From Mastigocoleus testarum BC008 (GTDB lineage: Bacteria; Cyanobacteriota; Cyanobacteriia; Cyanobacteriales; Nostocaceae), in contig NZ_LMTZ01000013.1 of assembly GCF_001456025.1 (NCBI RefSeq), forward strand, positions 160,776-193,396: a stretch of DNA of 32,621 bases, in the 5' to 3' direction. Both the position numbers and the translations under genes were made by a program. This document shows, in pieces, positions 17,984 to 26,075 of this stretch. Below the pieces are notes generated by a model. It saw only the letters and a list, made by a program, of their open reading frames with translations, searched no databases and had not been told where the DNA came from. Positions within the stretch are counted from its first letter, which is position 1; each line of letters begins with the position of its first letter.

Positions 17984-18373
17984 GTGAAACGAGTAGCAAT
18001 AGTAAAAACATTAATCGCATCTTTAAGTTTATTGACTGTTTTTGCACCTTCCGCAGCCAAAGCTCAAATTGTACCCCGTCCTTGGGTTTCTGTTGGTTCC
18101 CAAGAAGGAGACGTAACCTTTTCTGTCGGTGCTAGGGCTGTAGGTGTGGGTGTAGAGTTGGGTAGAGGACCTGACGAATCTACTGGAGTAGATGTATTGA
18201 AATTTATCAATTTTCCTTTTGTCGCGCCCTATGTCGGAGTTGGATACTATTCAGAAGATAAGGGATTTGCTTATTCTGGTGGAGTACAACTGAATAGTTC
18301 CGATAATGTTTTCATCGGTGCTGGTTATAATTCAGTTCGGGGAATTAACGGACAAATTGGGGTTAAATTTTAA
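17984..18373 (+). CDS. Small secreted protein, probable mini beta-barrel
   Basis: This 129-residue protein starts with GTG at 17984, with AGGAG six bases upstream; an ATG two bases earlier is out of frame and stops at once. Residues 1-27 are a Sec signal peptide ending AKA. The mature part of about 100 residues alternates polar and hydrophobic residues in glycine-rich strands (GDVTFSVGARAVGVGVELG, APYVGVGYYSEDKG, NVFIGAGYNSVRGINGQIG) and ends in VKF, a terminal aromatic residue like the C-terminal signal of outer-membrane proteins. I infer an outer-membrane or periplasmic beta-rich protein. The family is not recognised. Confidence 0.8.
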   Translation: MKRVAIVKTLIASLSLLTVFAPSAAKAQIVPRPWVSVGSQEGDVTFSVGARAVGVGVELGRGPDESTGVDVLKFINFPFVAPYVGVGYYSEDKGFAYSGGVQLNSSDNVFIGAGYNSVRGINGQIGVKF

Positions 18374-18375
18374 GT

Positions 18376-18407
18376 TCAGGAGTCAGGAGTCAGGAGTCAG
18401 GGGTCAG
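18376..18407. repeat. Heptad STRR (TCAGGAG)
   Basis: About 4.5 tandem copies of TCAGGAG directly follow the stop of the barrel-like gene. It is the reverse complement of the array at 18644-18741. Confidence 0.85.
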
Positions 18408-18610
18408 AAATTAGAGAAAATGAAATTCACCTCTCTAAATTTTTCTACAAAGTATCTTTTAACTCCTGTCTTCTAATTCCTGTAGAGCGGGTGAGGAGGG
18501 GCTGAGACGCGCCTAAAGGCATAAATAAGCGCAGCCATACCGTAAGATTTAACGCCGCACCGTAGGCTCTGCTACATCTCTACTACTTCTGATTCCTGAC
18601 TTCTAACTTC

Positions 18611-18643
18611 TGTTAGCAAAGCGGTGCGCTATTGCGCACTATT
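18611..18643. repeat. Hairpin element next to STRR array
   Basis: TGTTAGCAAAGCG is followed by GTGCGC-TATT-GCGCAC (18624-18639), a 6-bp stem with a 4-base loop. A related unit lies at 19863-19894. It is set directly against the CTGACTT array, with more heptad-like sequence on its left. Confidence 0.6.
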
Positions 18644-18741
<98 letters not shown>

Positions 18742-18758
18742 CCCAATTCTCCAACATT

Positions 18759-19712
18759 CTATTCCCGCACTAATCGAAAACCAAACAAAATGTGACGGGA
18801 TTGAATCGGACGAGTATGAAAATAAGCAGCCCGACAAAATCCAGGTAAGTCGTCCCAAGAACAACCTTTCATAGCTGAAACCGTACGAACAACTTGCGAT
18901 CGCAAAGTAGAAGTATATTCAAACACATTTCCTGCCATATCCTCGACACCGTAAGGACTACGACTTTTCATGAAGGTAGCGATCGCATTAGTGTAATTTA
19001 AGCCACTACCAGCCCAGTTAGTTGCATTGGGATTCCATTTGTTACCCCAAGGGAAGTAACGTCCATCTTTACCACGGGCGGCTTTTTCCCATTCCTTTGC
19101 CGTTGGTAATCTGTAAGTATAATTATCTTGTTTGCTTTTCCATTGAGCAAAAGCGATCGCATCTTCGTAGGATATTAATACTACCGGGTGTTGTGCTTGT
19201 CCTGATGGATATTTACCGTTATTCCAGCGATAGGGTTTAACTGTAGTATAAGGGTGTACTAAAAAACCTTGTTCTTGGTAATCCGATTCGGAAATATCTG
19301 GTGGGCGATGATTAGTCGCTTGGACAAAACTTTGATATTCTGCATTTGTGACTAAATTCCGACTGATGCAAAAAGCAGGAAGAAAAATCACTTTTCGGGG
19401 AGACTCCCCATTAAACCAACCAACCTGTCGTAATTCCCGTTCTTCTTTTGCTACTGTTGTGGAGTTTTTTACTGCTGCTTCTGCTGAAATCCGATAAGCA
19501 TAATCTCGTTCGGTTTTGTCACTACCAAAAATAAATTCACCTGCAGGAATAAATATAAAAGAACTATCATTATCAGTCTCACAGCGACTGCGGCTAATTG
19601 ACTTTGGTGAAACTGAAGATTGTTCGAATATAAAATTTGCGATCGTCCCAGTTATAACAAGCGTCATTCCAACCCATATGAAAATTGGAAGTCGTCGCTT
19701 TATTCGCAACAT
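18759..19712 (-). CDS. Membrane-anchored FGE-sulfatase (SUMF1-like) domain protein
   Basis: This 317-residue protein has an N-terminal membrane anchor (residues about 8-28), then an FGE-sulfatase domain: FIPAGEFIFGSD, VTNAEYQSFVQAT, PVVLISYEDAIAFAQW, YRLPTAKEWEKAARG, FPWGNKW, DMAGNVFEYTS, KGCSWDD and FGFRLVRE. The family includes formylglycine-generating enzymes, but most bacterial members have other or unknown roles. The reactive cysteine pair of true formylglycine generators (C-x4-C near the C-terminus) is not present; only single cysteines remain in KGCSW and GFCRAA, so sulfatase activation is unlikely. It probably faces the periplasm. No sulfatase gene is nearby. Confidence 0.88.
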   Translation of the reverse strand: MLRIKRRLPIFIWVGMTLVITGTIANFIFEQSSVSPKSISRSRCETDNDSSFIFIPAGEFIFGSDKTERDYAYRISAEAAVKNSTTVAKEERELRQVGWFNGESPRKVIFLPAFCISRNLVTNAEYQSFVQATNHRPPDISESDYQEQGFLVHPYTTVKPYRWNNGKYPSGQAQHPVVLISYEDAIAFAQWKSKQDNYTYRLPTAKEWEKAARGKDGRYFPWGNKWNPNATNWAGSGLNYTNAIATFMKSRSPYGVEDMAGNVFEYTSTLRSQVVRTVSAMKGCSWDDLPGFCRAAYFHTRPIQSRHILFGFRLVRE

Positions 19713-19806
19713 AAGCAGAATTATTCTGGATTCTCAGTGAAAAATCATACCACTATCAGGTTACTCTCATCCACGAAGATACTTTCTGAATAAACTTAAA
19801 TTATTG

Positions 19807-19914
19807 TTGGTAATTGTTAACTGGCAATTGGTAATTGGTATGCACCCGCACTGCTAGCGCAGTGTTAGCAAGGCGTGAGTGACGCATAAGCGTCATATGG
19901 TAATTGGTAATTGG
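19807..19914. repeat. GGTAATT STRR array interrupted by a hairpin element
   Basis: TTGGTAA-type heptads occupy 19807-19840 and resume at 19898-19914. The intervening 57 bases contain two perfect hairpins: CACTGC-TAGC-GCAGTG at 19849-19864 and GACGC-ATAA-GCGTC at 19881-19894, joined by TGTTAGCAAGGCG. The heptad phase reads through the insert, so it looks like an insertion. Confidence 0.75.
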
Positions 19915-20041
19915 TCGGAGTATTCGAAAAGCTTACAGATTTTTAGGTTACGAAAAATTTCCTAGATCGATTATCGCCCATCTTCATATATCTAAATATA
20001 ATTTTGGAACCAGTAAATTTAAAGTAGGTAGGTAAAAAATA

Positions 20042-20527
20042 ATGCAAAAAAACTTATTTTTGGGTAGCAGCTTATTACTATTAATGTTTGCTGCAGGTTG
20101 TGGAAACGTTCAATCAAATTCCGAACAGGAAATTGGTGAAACAGGAAAACCTCAAATTGTTACTTTGACTCAAACTGGCTGTCAATTTGTCGAAACAGAA
20201 AGCAAGGACCATCAGTTTAAAACAACTAAAGCTGAAGACTGTAAGGGAATCAATGCTAAAACCTTAGCAGAAAGACAAAAAGGATTTAAGCCTTTACAAC
20301 TCAAACCAGGAAAATATATTTTTCGAGTTGCTAACCGTGACGTTCCCTATGAATTAGGTTTTTATCTCAGGGGAGAAGGTCTTAATCAGGTAACTTTACC
20401 CAAGGTTAGCGGTGGTGGTCTAACTAAAGGTGCAACTCAAGATTATGAAATTACCCTCAAACCCGGTAAATATGTTTTTAGCTGTCCGTTGAATCCCACA
20501 CCCGATTATCCAATAGTTGTGTCTTAA
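20042..20527 (+). CDS. Cupredoxin-like lipoprotein
   Basis: This 161-residue protein has a lipoprotein signal ending FAAGC, with the lipidated cysteine at residue 20. TAGGTAGG lies upstream of the ATG. The C-terminal part has a cupredoxin-like pattern: FKPLQLKPGKYIFRVANRD, then YEITLKPGKYVFSCPLNPTPDYPIVV. A true blue-copper site would need histidine ligands after the cysteine, and these are absent, so copper binding is doubtful. It is likely periplasmic or membrane-attached. The stop codon overlaps the stop of the convergent enzyme I fusion gene. Confidence 0.75.
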   Translation: MQKNLFLGSSLLLLMFAAGCGNVQSNSEQEIGETGKPQIVTLTQTGCQFVETESKDHQFKTTKAEDCKGINAKTLAERQKGFKPLQLKPGKYIFRVANRDVPYELGFYLRGEGLNQVTLPKVSGGGLTKGATQDYEITLKPGKYVFSCPLNPTPDYPIVVS

Positions 20528-23076
20528 GAAATCAACATTCTCACACATTCAGATGAATCTAACTTTAATGCTGCTTGGGCGATCGCTTCCGCTTCTGGAA
20601 AACTTAATTGGGCGATCGCTTTTTTGATTTTTGGAATTGCGTGGGGATTTAAACTAATTTCGTCGATTCCCAAACCGACTAAAATTGAAATAGCTTGGGG
20701 ATCGGAAGCAAGTTCGCCACATAAACCAACCCAAATACCTGCTTGATGTGCAGCTTGGATGCTTTGATTGATCATTTTTAATACTCCCGGATGCAAACCA
20801 TCAGCTAATTTTGCTACTCTCGGATTAGTGCGATCGGCTGCAGTTGTATATTGACTTAAATCGTTGCTTCCAATGCTAAAGAAATCTACTTCTGTTGCTA
20901 ATCGATCAGCGATCGCCACGGCTGAAGGAATTTCAATCATCATTCCTACTTCCATGTTTTCATCAAAGGGAATATTTTCTTGACGTAATTTTGTTTTTAC
21001 TTGATTTAATATCGCTTTTGTTCTTTGGAGTTCGGCTAAAGTTGCAATCATGGGAAACATAATTTTGATCCTATGACTGGAACTAACCCTTAAAATAGCT
21101 CTGAGTTGAGTTTTAAATAATTCCACATTATCTAAACAAAAACGAATTCCTCGCCAACCTAAAAAAGGATTACTCTCCAAGGGTTTTTGGAGATAAGCTA
21201 AAGGTTTATCACCTCCCACATCCAAAGTGCGAATTATTAACGGTTGGTTTTCTAATGGTTGATTTACTAAAGATTTATGTTCTAAAGATTGATTATCTAA
21301 AGATTGAGCAATTTCTTGATAGATACTAAATTGTTCCGCTTCCGTAGGTGCTTTAGCTCGATCCAAATACAAAAACTCAGTCCGTAATAAACCGAAACCT
21401 TCAGCCCCCATTTTTAAAGCTACTCGAGCATCTTTAATCCCAGATATATTTGCTAAAACCTTGATTCGTCGTCCATCGCGAGTCCTTGCTAATTCACGAA
21501 CGCTTTCAAGGGCTTGGTTTTGGGTATTTTCCCACTCCTGCTGTTTTACTTGTAGCTCAGCTTTCACACTTTGGTCTGGATCAATCCAGATTTGACCCGT
21601 TTCTCCATCCAGTGCGATCGTAGTTTTATCTGTGACTTGCAATACTTGTTTTGGTGCGCCCACAACAGCAGGAATACCCAAACTCCGAGCTAAAATTGCA
21701 CTGTGAGATGTTGCACTACCTTGAGTTATACAAATTCCCAAAACTAAACTACTATCCAACTGAGCTGTATCAGAAGGTGTAAGGTCTTTGGCAACTAAAA
21801 TAGCTGGTTGGGATAACTTGGGAGGACTAGTAACGCTACCTCCAAGCAATTGCTGCACCCTTTGTCCCACATCTATCATGTCAGCTGCTCGCTCCCGCAT
21901 ATAAGGGTCGTCCATTTGGCGATAACCGTTAGCTATTTCTTCAACTGTAAATTGCCAAGCAGCTTCAGCATTTAAGTTATGCTCATAAATGCGATGACGA
22001 ACTGCATCTAACAGTGCGGGATCCGACAAAAATAATAAGTGAGCGTCAAATATCGCAGCTTCCGAATCACCTATTTGGGTTGAAGCATGGGAAAGTAAAG
22101 TCTGAATTTCTTGATACGCTGTGATTAAAACAACTTGTAAACGTTCCCATTCTCCTTCAACATCATCCACATATCGTTCTTCAACAGCTAAAAAAGTCGG
22201 TTGATAACGGACAGTAGGAGCTATAACCACGCCAGGAGAAGCTGGAATTCCTCGTAGGAAAGAATTATTAGGACCATTGGGAATTTCGGTTGAACTTGGA
22301 GATGTAGTAGATGGGGACTCATCAACGATTTCTGGTTCGCCAAAATTACTTTCGATTAATTTCTGTAAGGTCATTAACGCTTCATGAGCATCCGTACCCG
22401 TAGCAAAAATCGCCAAATCATCACCGCAACGAGCGCCCAACATTGCAACTTCGTTGATACTCTCACCGCGAACAGGTACCCCACCTTTGGTTAGATTTTG
22501 TACTCTAATCTGGGATTGAAATTGGTTTGCTGTTGCAACAAACTTCGCAGCTGGACGGGCATGTAAACCCATTCGATTACTGATTTTGACCTGTATCCGA
22601 TCTGCATGTTGTTCCTCTTCACTATCTATTAAATGAGACTGGGATGCAGATGTAGTAAATTCAATATCCTCCCCTAATTGTGCGGATTTTGCTGCAAGTG
22701 CGCCCTTGGCTTCAGCTATTACCTGATCGATATTTGCTCCAGAAGCAGCAGCAACCACAGCAGCGATCGCACCTTCAACCAGAGGAGCAGCACATAAATG
22801 AACCTTTTCTTGTTGTTCGCTGGGAAGAAACTCCAGAGCCATTTCTGCGCTCATCAAAGCACTTCCCAAATCCATTAAAATTACTACACCATCGTCACTG
22901 TAAACCGACTCGATGGCAGCATGTACTTCCATGACATCGGTACCTAGGGGGTTTTCCGGGTCATCTATTCCCGCAGCGATCGCTAACGGAACCGTACCTT
23001 GAACCATTTGTGTAGCCAGTTCCCGGACGCCTTGGGCTAGCTGTTTGCTATGAGAAACTATAATAATTCCGACCAC
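20524..23076 (-). CDS. dhaM: DhaM-type EIIA-HPr-enzyme I phosphotransferase fusion
   Basis: This 850-residue protein starts with GTG at 23076. Residues 1-135 are a DhaM-type EIIA-Man-like domain with phospho-histidine H9. Residues about 160-246 are HPr with H172 in GLHARPAAKF. Residues about 272-850 are a complete enzyme I: H458 in TSHSAILARSLGIPAVVG, RTLDVGGDKPLA, GSNDLSQYTTAADR and catalytic C786 in GLCGELA. In E. coli DhaM the enzyme I part is truncated; here it looks complete and could take phosphate from PEP by itself and pass it through HPr and EIIA to a DhaK/DhaL dihydroxyacetone kinase. No dhaK or dhaL is in the window. Residues 591-613 are a low-complexity insertion of 5-residue repeats ((Q/K)(S/P)L-x-(N/H)) inside the PEP-binding part. 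Confidence 0.92.
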   Translation of the reverse strand: MVGIIIVSHSKQLAQGVRELATQMVQGTVPLAIAAGIDDPENPLGTDVMEVHAAIESVYSDDGVVILMDLGSALMSAEMALEFLPSEQQEKVHLCAAPLVEGAIAAVVAAASGANIDQVIAEAKGALAAKSAQLGEDIEFTTSASQSHLIDSEEEQHADRIQVKISNRMGLHARPAAKFVATANQFQSQIRVQNLTKGGVPVRGESINEVAMLGARCGDDLAIFATGTDAHEALMTLQKLIESNFGEPEIVDESPSTTSPSSTEIPNGPNNSFLRGIPASPGVVIAPTVRYQPTFLAVEERYVDDVEGEWERLQVVLITAYQEIQTLLSHASTQIGDSEAAIFDAHLLFLSDPALLDAVRHRIYEHNLNAEAAWQFTVEEIANGYRQMDDPYMRERAADMIDVGQRVQQLLGGSVTSPPKLSQPAILVAKDLTPSDTAQLDSSLVLGICITQGSATSHSAILARSLGIPAVVGAPKQVLQVTDKTTIALDGETGQIWIDPDQSVKAELQVKQQEWENTQNQALESVRELARTRDGRRIKVLANISGIKDARVALKMGAEGFGLLRTEFLYLDRAKAPTEAEQFSIYQEIAQSLDNQSLEHKSLVNQPLENQPLIIRTLDVGGDKPLAYLQKPLESNPFLGWRGIRFCLDNVELFKTQLRAILRVSSSHRIKIMFPMIATLAELQRTKAILNQVKTKLRQENIPFDENMEVGMMIEIPSAVAIADRLATEVDFFSIGSNDLSQYTTAADRTNPRVAKLADGLHPGVLKMINQSIQAAHQAGIWVGLCGELASDPQAISILVGLGIDEISLNPHAIPKIKKAIAQLSFPEAEAIAQAALKLDSSECVRMLIS
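21238..21306 (-). repeat. In-frame 15-bp repeat in the enzyme I domain
   Basis: About 4.5 units encode QSLDN, QSLEH, KSLVN, QPLEN, QPL. They sit between QEIA and IIRTLDVGGDK, where enzyme I normally has a short connection. Confidence 0.75.
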
Positions 23077-23456
23077 TACAACACTATTAACCTTGTTGAG
23101 GGGTGTTTAAATAAGAGAGTTACTTTAACTCAAGATAATATTATTATGCGAGCACCTGTAATTTAAGAGTACTGCATAACATAAGTTTAAACATCTTCAT
23201 TTGATAAGCTGGATTTATTTATTTTTTTTAATGAATTCTATTTTTGAGATAAGTGTGAAGGTGTTTTCGAGCAAAAGCTAGTGATAAAGCTAAAACCCTA
23301 CAAAATAATTCTGAAATAAACGATTCAATAAAATAACAAATTTTAAAGACCAATAATAAGGATTTTACTCGAAATTAACCGTATATTTGCTGTAGTATTT
23401 TCCTAGGAAGTCAAACTTGGCTAAATAATTCTACAGAAATATTATTAAATTTGATT
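23077..23456. other. Divergent intergenic region upstream of the conflict operon
   Basis: About 380 AT-rich bases separate the enzyme I fusion (minus) from the Trypco1 gene (plus), so both promoters should be here. I see no clear operator, hairpin or ribosome-binding site. Confidence 0.5.
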
Positions 23457-23813
23457 ATGGGGCGGGAAATTTTAGAACTAAATACTGAAGATAGCAGCAC
23501 TATCCTAGTAGCAGTAGAAATTCCAGAAACAAATGTTGGTCAAGTATCAGCAGTTGGAGAAACATCAATCAAGAAGCTCGACCAAAGCTTTAGTATTGTC
23601 CAGGATTTAATTGTTCGCGCCTCTCGTCCATTGACAAAGGCATTTCAGCAGCTACACGAAGAAACACAAGCTACAGATGCAGAAGTTGAGCTAGGTATAA
23701 ATTTTACTAGCAAAGGTTCAGTTTATTTGGTAGAAGCATCTGGACAAGCATCTCTGAAAGTGACTTTAAAGTGGAATTTAACACCAAAACTAAAAAGTAG
23801 TAATCCTGGCTGA
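23457..23813 (+). CDS. Trypco1 / CU044_2847-type small protein
   Basis: I take ATG 23457 as the start, giving 118 residues (MGREILELNTEDSS); a TTG two codons earlier is less likely. The pattern matches the trypsin-co-occurring domain 1 family (also named CU044_2847): VAVEIPET near residues 18-25, F-x-IVQDLIVRASRPLTKAFQQL in the middle, and a C-terminal strand pair with AEVELGINFTSKGSVYLVEASGQASLKVTLKW. These proteins are encoded beside trypsin-like proteases in predicted NTP-dependent conflict systems and are thought to be partners or regulators of the protease. Here the next gene, 93 bases downstream, begins with such a protease domain, as expected. Confidence 0.85.
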   Translation: MGREILELNTEDSSTILVAVEIPETNVGQVSAVGETSIKKLDQSFSIVQDLIVRASRPLTKAFQQLHEETQATDAEVELGINFTSKGSVYLVEASGQASLKVTLKWNLTPKLKSSNPG

Positions 23814-23906
23814 TGATTAATTTATAAAATCAAGCATTAAAATCAAGCAATTCTTTTAGTTTGTTAGTTTTCGAACTATTTATAATCGTAAAGGTAATAA
23901 ATTCTC

Positions 23907-26072
23907 ATGTCTTGGGATTTAGTTAAAAAATGTACTGAAGCCATTACCTCGGAAGATGGTAAAGTTTGGGGTACAGGCTTTTTTATCTCATCCGAAGGAC
24001 ATTTACTTACCTGTGCCCATGTAGTTGAAGATGCTGGTGGTTATGAAAAAATACGGGTAAATGGGCAGCCTGTAAATTTAATTTACTTGGGTAGTAGAAG
24101 TCATGATGACTTTGCAGTTTTGCAATTATTTGACTATCAGGGTTCTTCAGTTCCCCTTTCAATAAATTTTCAGCCAATGGATAGATTTTTGTCTATTGGC
24201 TACGGACGTCCCGATTTTCCTAAAGGCGCATCTATTGACGGTAACATTACGGACATTAATCCTCAGTCTGTCTTTGGTAATTTGCCAATGCTTCGATTAC
24301 GAATAAAGGCAAATTCACAAAATGTACAAAGAGGTTATAGTGGTTCGCCAGTCTTTGATGCAGAAAATCAACGAGTCATTGGCATAATTGCTGCTTACGA
24401 TAATACAGAAGGTGCATTGGCTGTACCCTTATCAACAGTGCAAGACAAATGGGTAAATTTAGAGAAATTCATGAATTTACAACCATTTGTACCGCCAATT
24501 GAAGCAAATAAAAGTGCTAGAGTTTTTATCAGCTATCGCAGTCAAGATCCAGACTTAAGCCTTGCTCAATACTTCTATGAAAGTTTGAAAGCAGATGGAC
24601 ACGATCCATTCATGGCGGGGGAAAGTATTCAACTGGGAGAAAAATGGACGCAGCGTATCGATCAAGAATTAGAACAATGTGATTATTTCTTGTTGCTATT
24701 ATCTCCAAAATCTGCAACAAGTGAAATGGTAATAGAGGAAGTACGACGAGCAAAGGAATTAGCAGACTTACGTCCCGAAAAGAAACCAGTTATTCTACCT
24801 ATTCGTGTTCAATTTCCCATGAATTCTCCGCTCAATTATGACTTACGGGGTTATTTAAGGCAAATTCAGCAGCGAGAATGGAAATCATCTGCAGATACTG
24901 CAAAAATTCTCGAAGAAGTTTTAAATTTATTAGCAAGGGAAGACAGTAATAATTATTCTGAAACAGATAAGACAGAAGATTTATCTGTCATACCTACACT
25001 TCAACCATCTAATATTACCTCAACAGAATGTTTTGCTCTTCCTCTCCCAGTTGCAGAACCAGAAATACCAGGGGGAAAAGTAAATTTAGCTTCAAAATTT
25101 TATGTAGAACGCTCTCCCATTGAAGAACGTTGCTATGAAACCATAGTCAAGCCAGGTTCTCTAATCCGCATCAAAGCACCTCGACAAATGGGTAAAACTT
25201 CTTTAATGGCGAGAATTCTACATAAAGCTTCACAAGCAGATTGTTTAACAGTACCTTTGACATTTCAACTAGCAGATAGCAAAGTATTTCAAGATTTAGA
25301 CAAATTATTGCAGTGGTTTTGTGCCGTTGTAGGAAGAAGATTAAAAGTATCTAATAAATTAAAAGATTATTGGGATGATATTTTTGGCAGTAAAGATAAC
25401 TGTACGGTTTATTTCGAGGATTATCTTTTAAAAGAAATTAATCAACCTTTAGTTTTGGGATTAGATGAGGTTGATCGCGTATTTGAACATTCTGAAATCG
25501 CGGCTGATTTTTTTGGACTTCTACGTGCTTGGCATGAACAATCAAAAAGCACCGACATCTGGAAAAAATTACGACTGATAGTAGTGCATTCTACAGAAGT
25601 TTATATTCCCATGAATACGCACCAGTCACCTTTTAATGTTGGACTACCGATAGAGCTACGTGAATTTAATTGCGAGCAAATACTCGATTTAGCAAGACGA
25701 CATGGATTGAATTGGGATTTTAATCAGGTAAATAAACTTACAGAAATGGTCGGTGGGCATCCATATTTAGTAAGAGTTGCACTTTACCGTATTGCTGGCC
25801 GAGATACTATACTCGATCAACTTTTAAGTATTGCACCGACTGAATCTGGCCCTTATTGTGACCATTTGCGGCGACATTTGTGGAATTTAGAACAACATTC
25901 AGATTTAGCTACTGCAATGAACAAAGTCGTCAGTAATACTAAGGCTATCAGGTTAAATCCGATAGAATGCTTTAAATTACTCAGTATGGGGTTGATAAAA
26001 GTACAAGGTAATGATGTTACCCCACGTTGTAATTTGTATCGTCATTACTTTAGCGATCGCTTGAGAATTTAA
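23907..26072 (+). CDS. Trypsin-like protease - TIR - AAA ATPase fusion
   Basis: This 721-residue protein has three modules. Residues about 1-190 are a trypsin-like serine protease with triad H38 (TCAH), D68 (DDFAVL) and S145 (GYSGSP), and no signal peptide, so it is cytoplasmic. Residues about 203-345 are a TIR domain: ARVFISYRSQD, HDPFMAGESIQLGEKW, CDYFLLLLSPKSATS, then E278 where NADase-type TIR domains carry the catalytic glutamate. Residues about 395-721 are an AAA_35-type ATPase with Walker A APRQMGKTSL (K430) and Walker B VLGLDEVD (D520, E521), and a winged-helix-like end. The likely logic is an NTPase switch that releases protease and/or NAD-degrading activity. It sits 3 bases before the next gene, so the two are translationally coupled. 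The sensor and substrate are not visible. Confidence 0.88.
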   Translation: MSWDLVKKCTEAITSEDGKVWGTGFFISSEGHLLTCAHVVEDAGGYEKIRVNGQPVNLIYLGSRSHDDFAVLQLFDYQGSSVPLSINFQPMDRFLSIGYGRPDFPKGASIDGNITDINPQSVFGNLPMLRLRIKANSQNVQRGYSGSPVFDAENQRVIGIIAAYDNTEGALAVPLSTVQDKWVNLEKFMNLQPFVPPIEANKSARVFISYRSQDPDLSLAQYFYESLKADGHDPFMAGESIQLGEKWTQRIDQELEQCDYFLLLLSPKSATSEMVIEEVRRAKELADLRPEKKPVILPIRVQFPMNSPLNYDLRGYLRQIQQREWKSSADTAKILEEVLNLLAREDSNNYSETDKTEDLSVIPTLQPSNITSTECFALPLPVAEPEIPGGKVNLASKFYVERSPIEERCYETIVKPGSLIRIKAPRQMGKTSLMARILHKASQADCLTVPLTFQLADSKVFQDLDKLLQWFCAVVGRRLKVSNKLKDYWDDIFGSKDNCTVYFEDYLLKEINQPLVLGLDEVDRVFEHSEIAADFFGLLRAWHEQSKSTDIWKKLRLIVVHSTEVYIPMNTHQSPFNVGLPIELREFNCEQILDLARRHGLNWDFNQVNKLTEMVGGHPYLVRVALYRIAGRDTILDQLLSIAPTESGPYCDHLRRHLWNLEQHSDLATAMNKVVSNTKAIRLNPIECFKLLSMGLIKVQGNDVTPRCNLYRHYFSDRLRI

Positions 26073-26075
26073 CTG

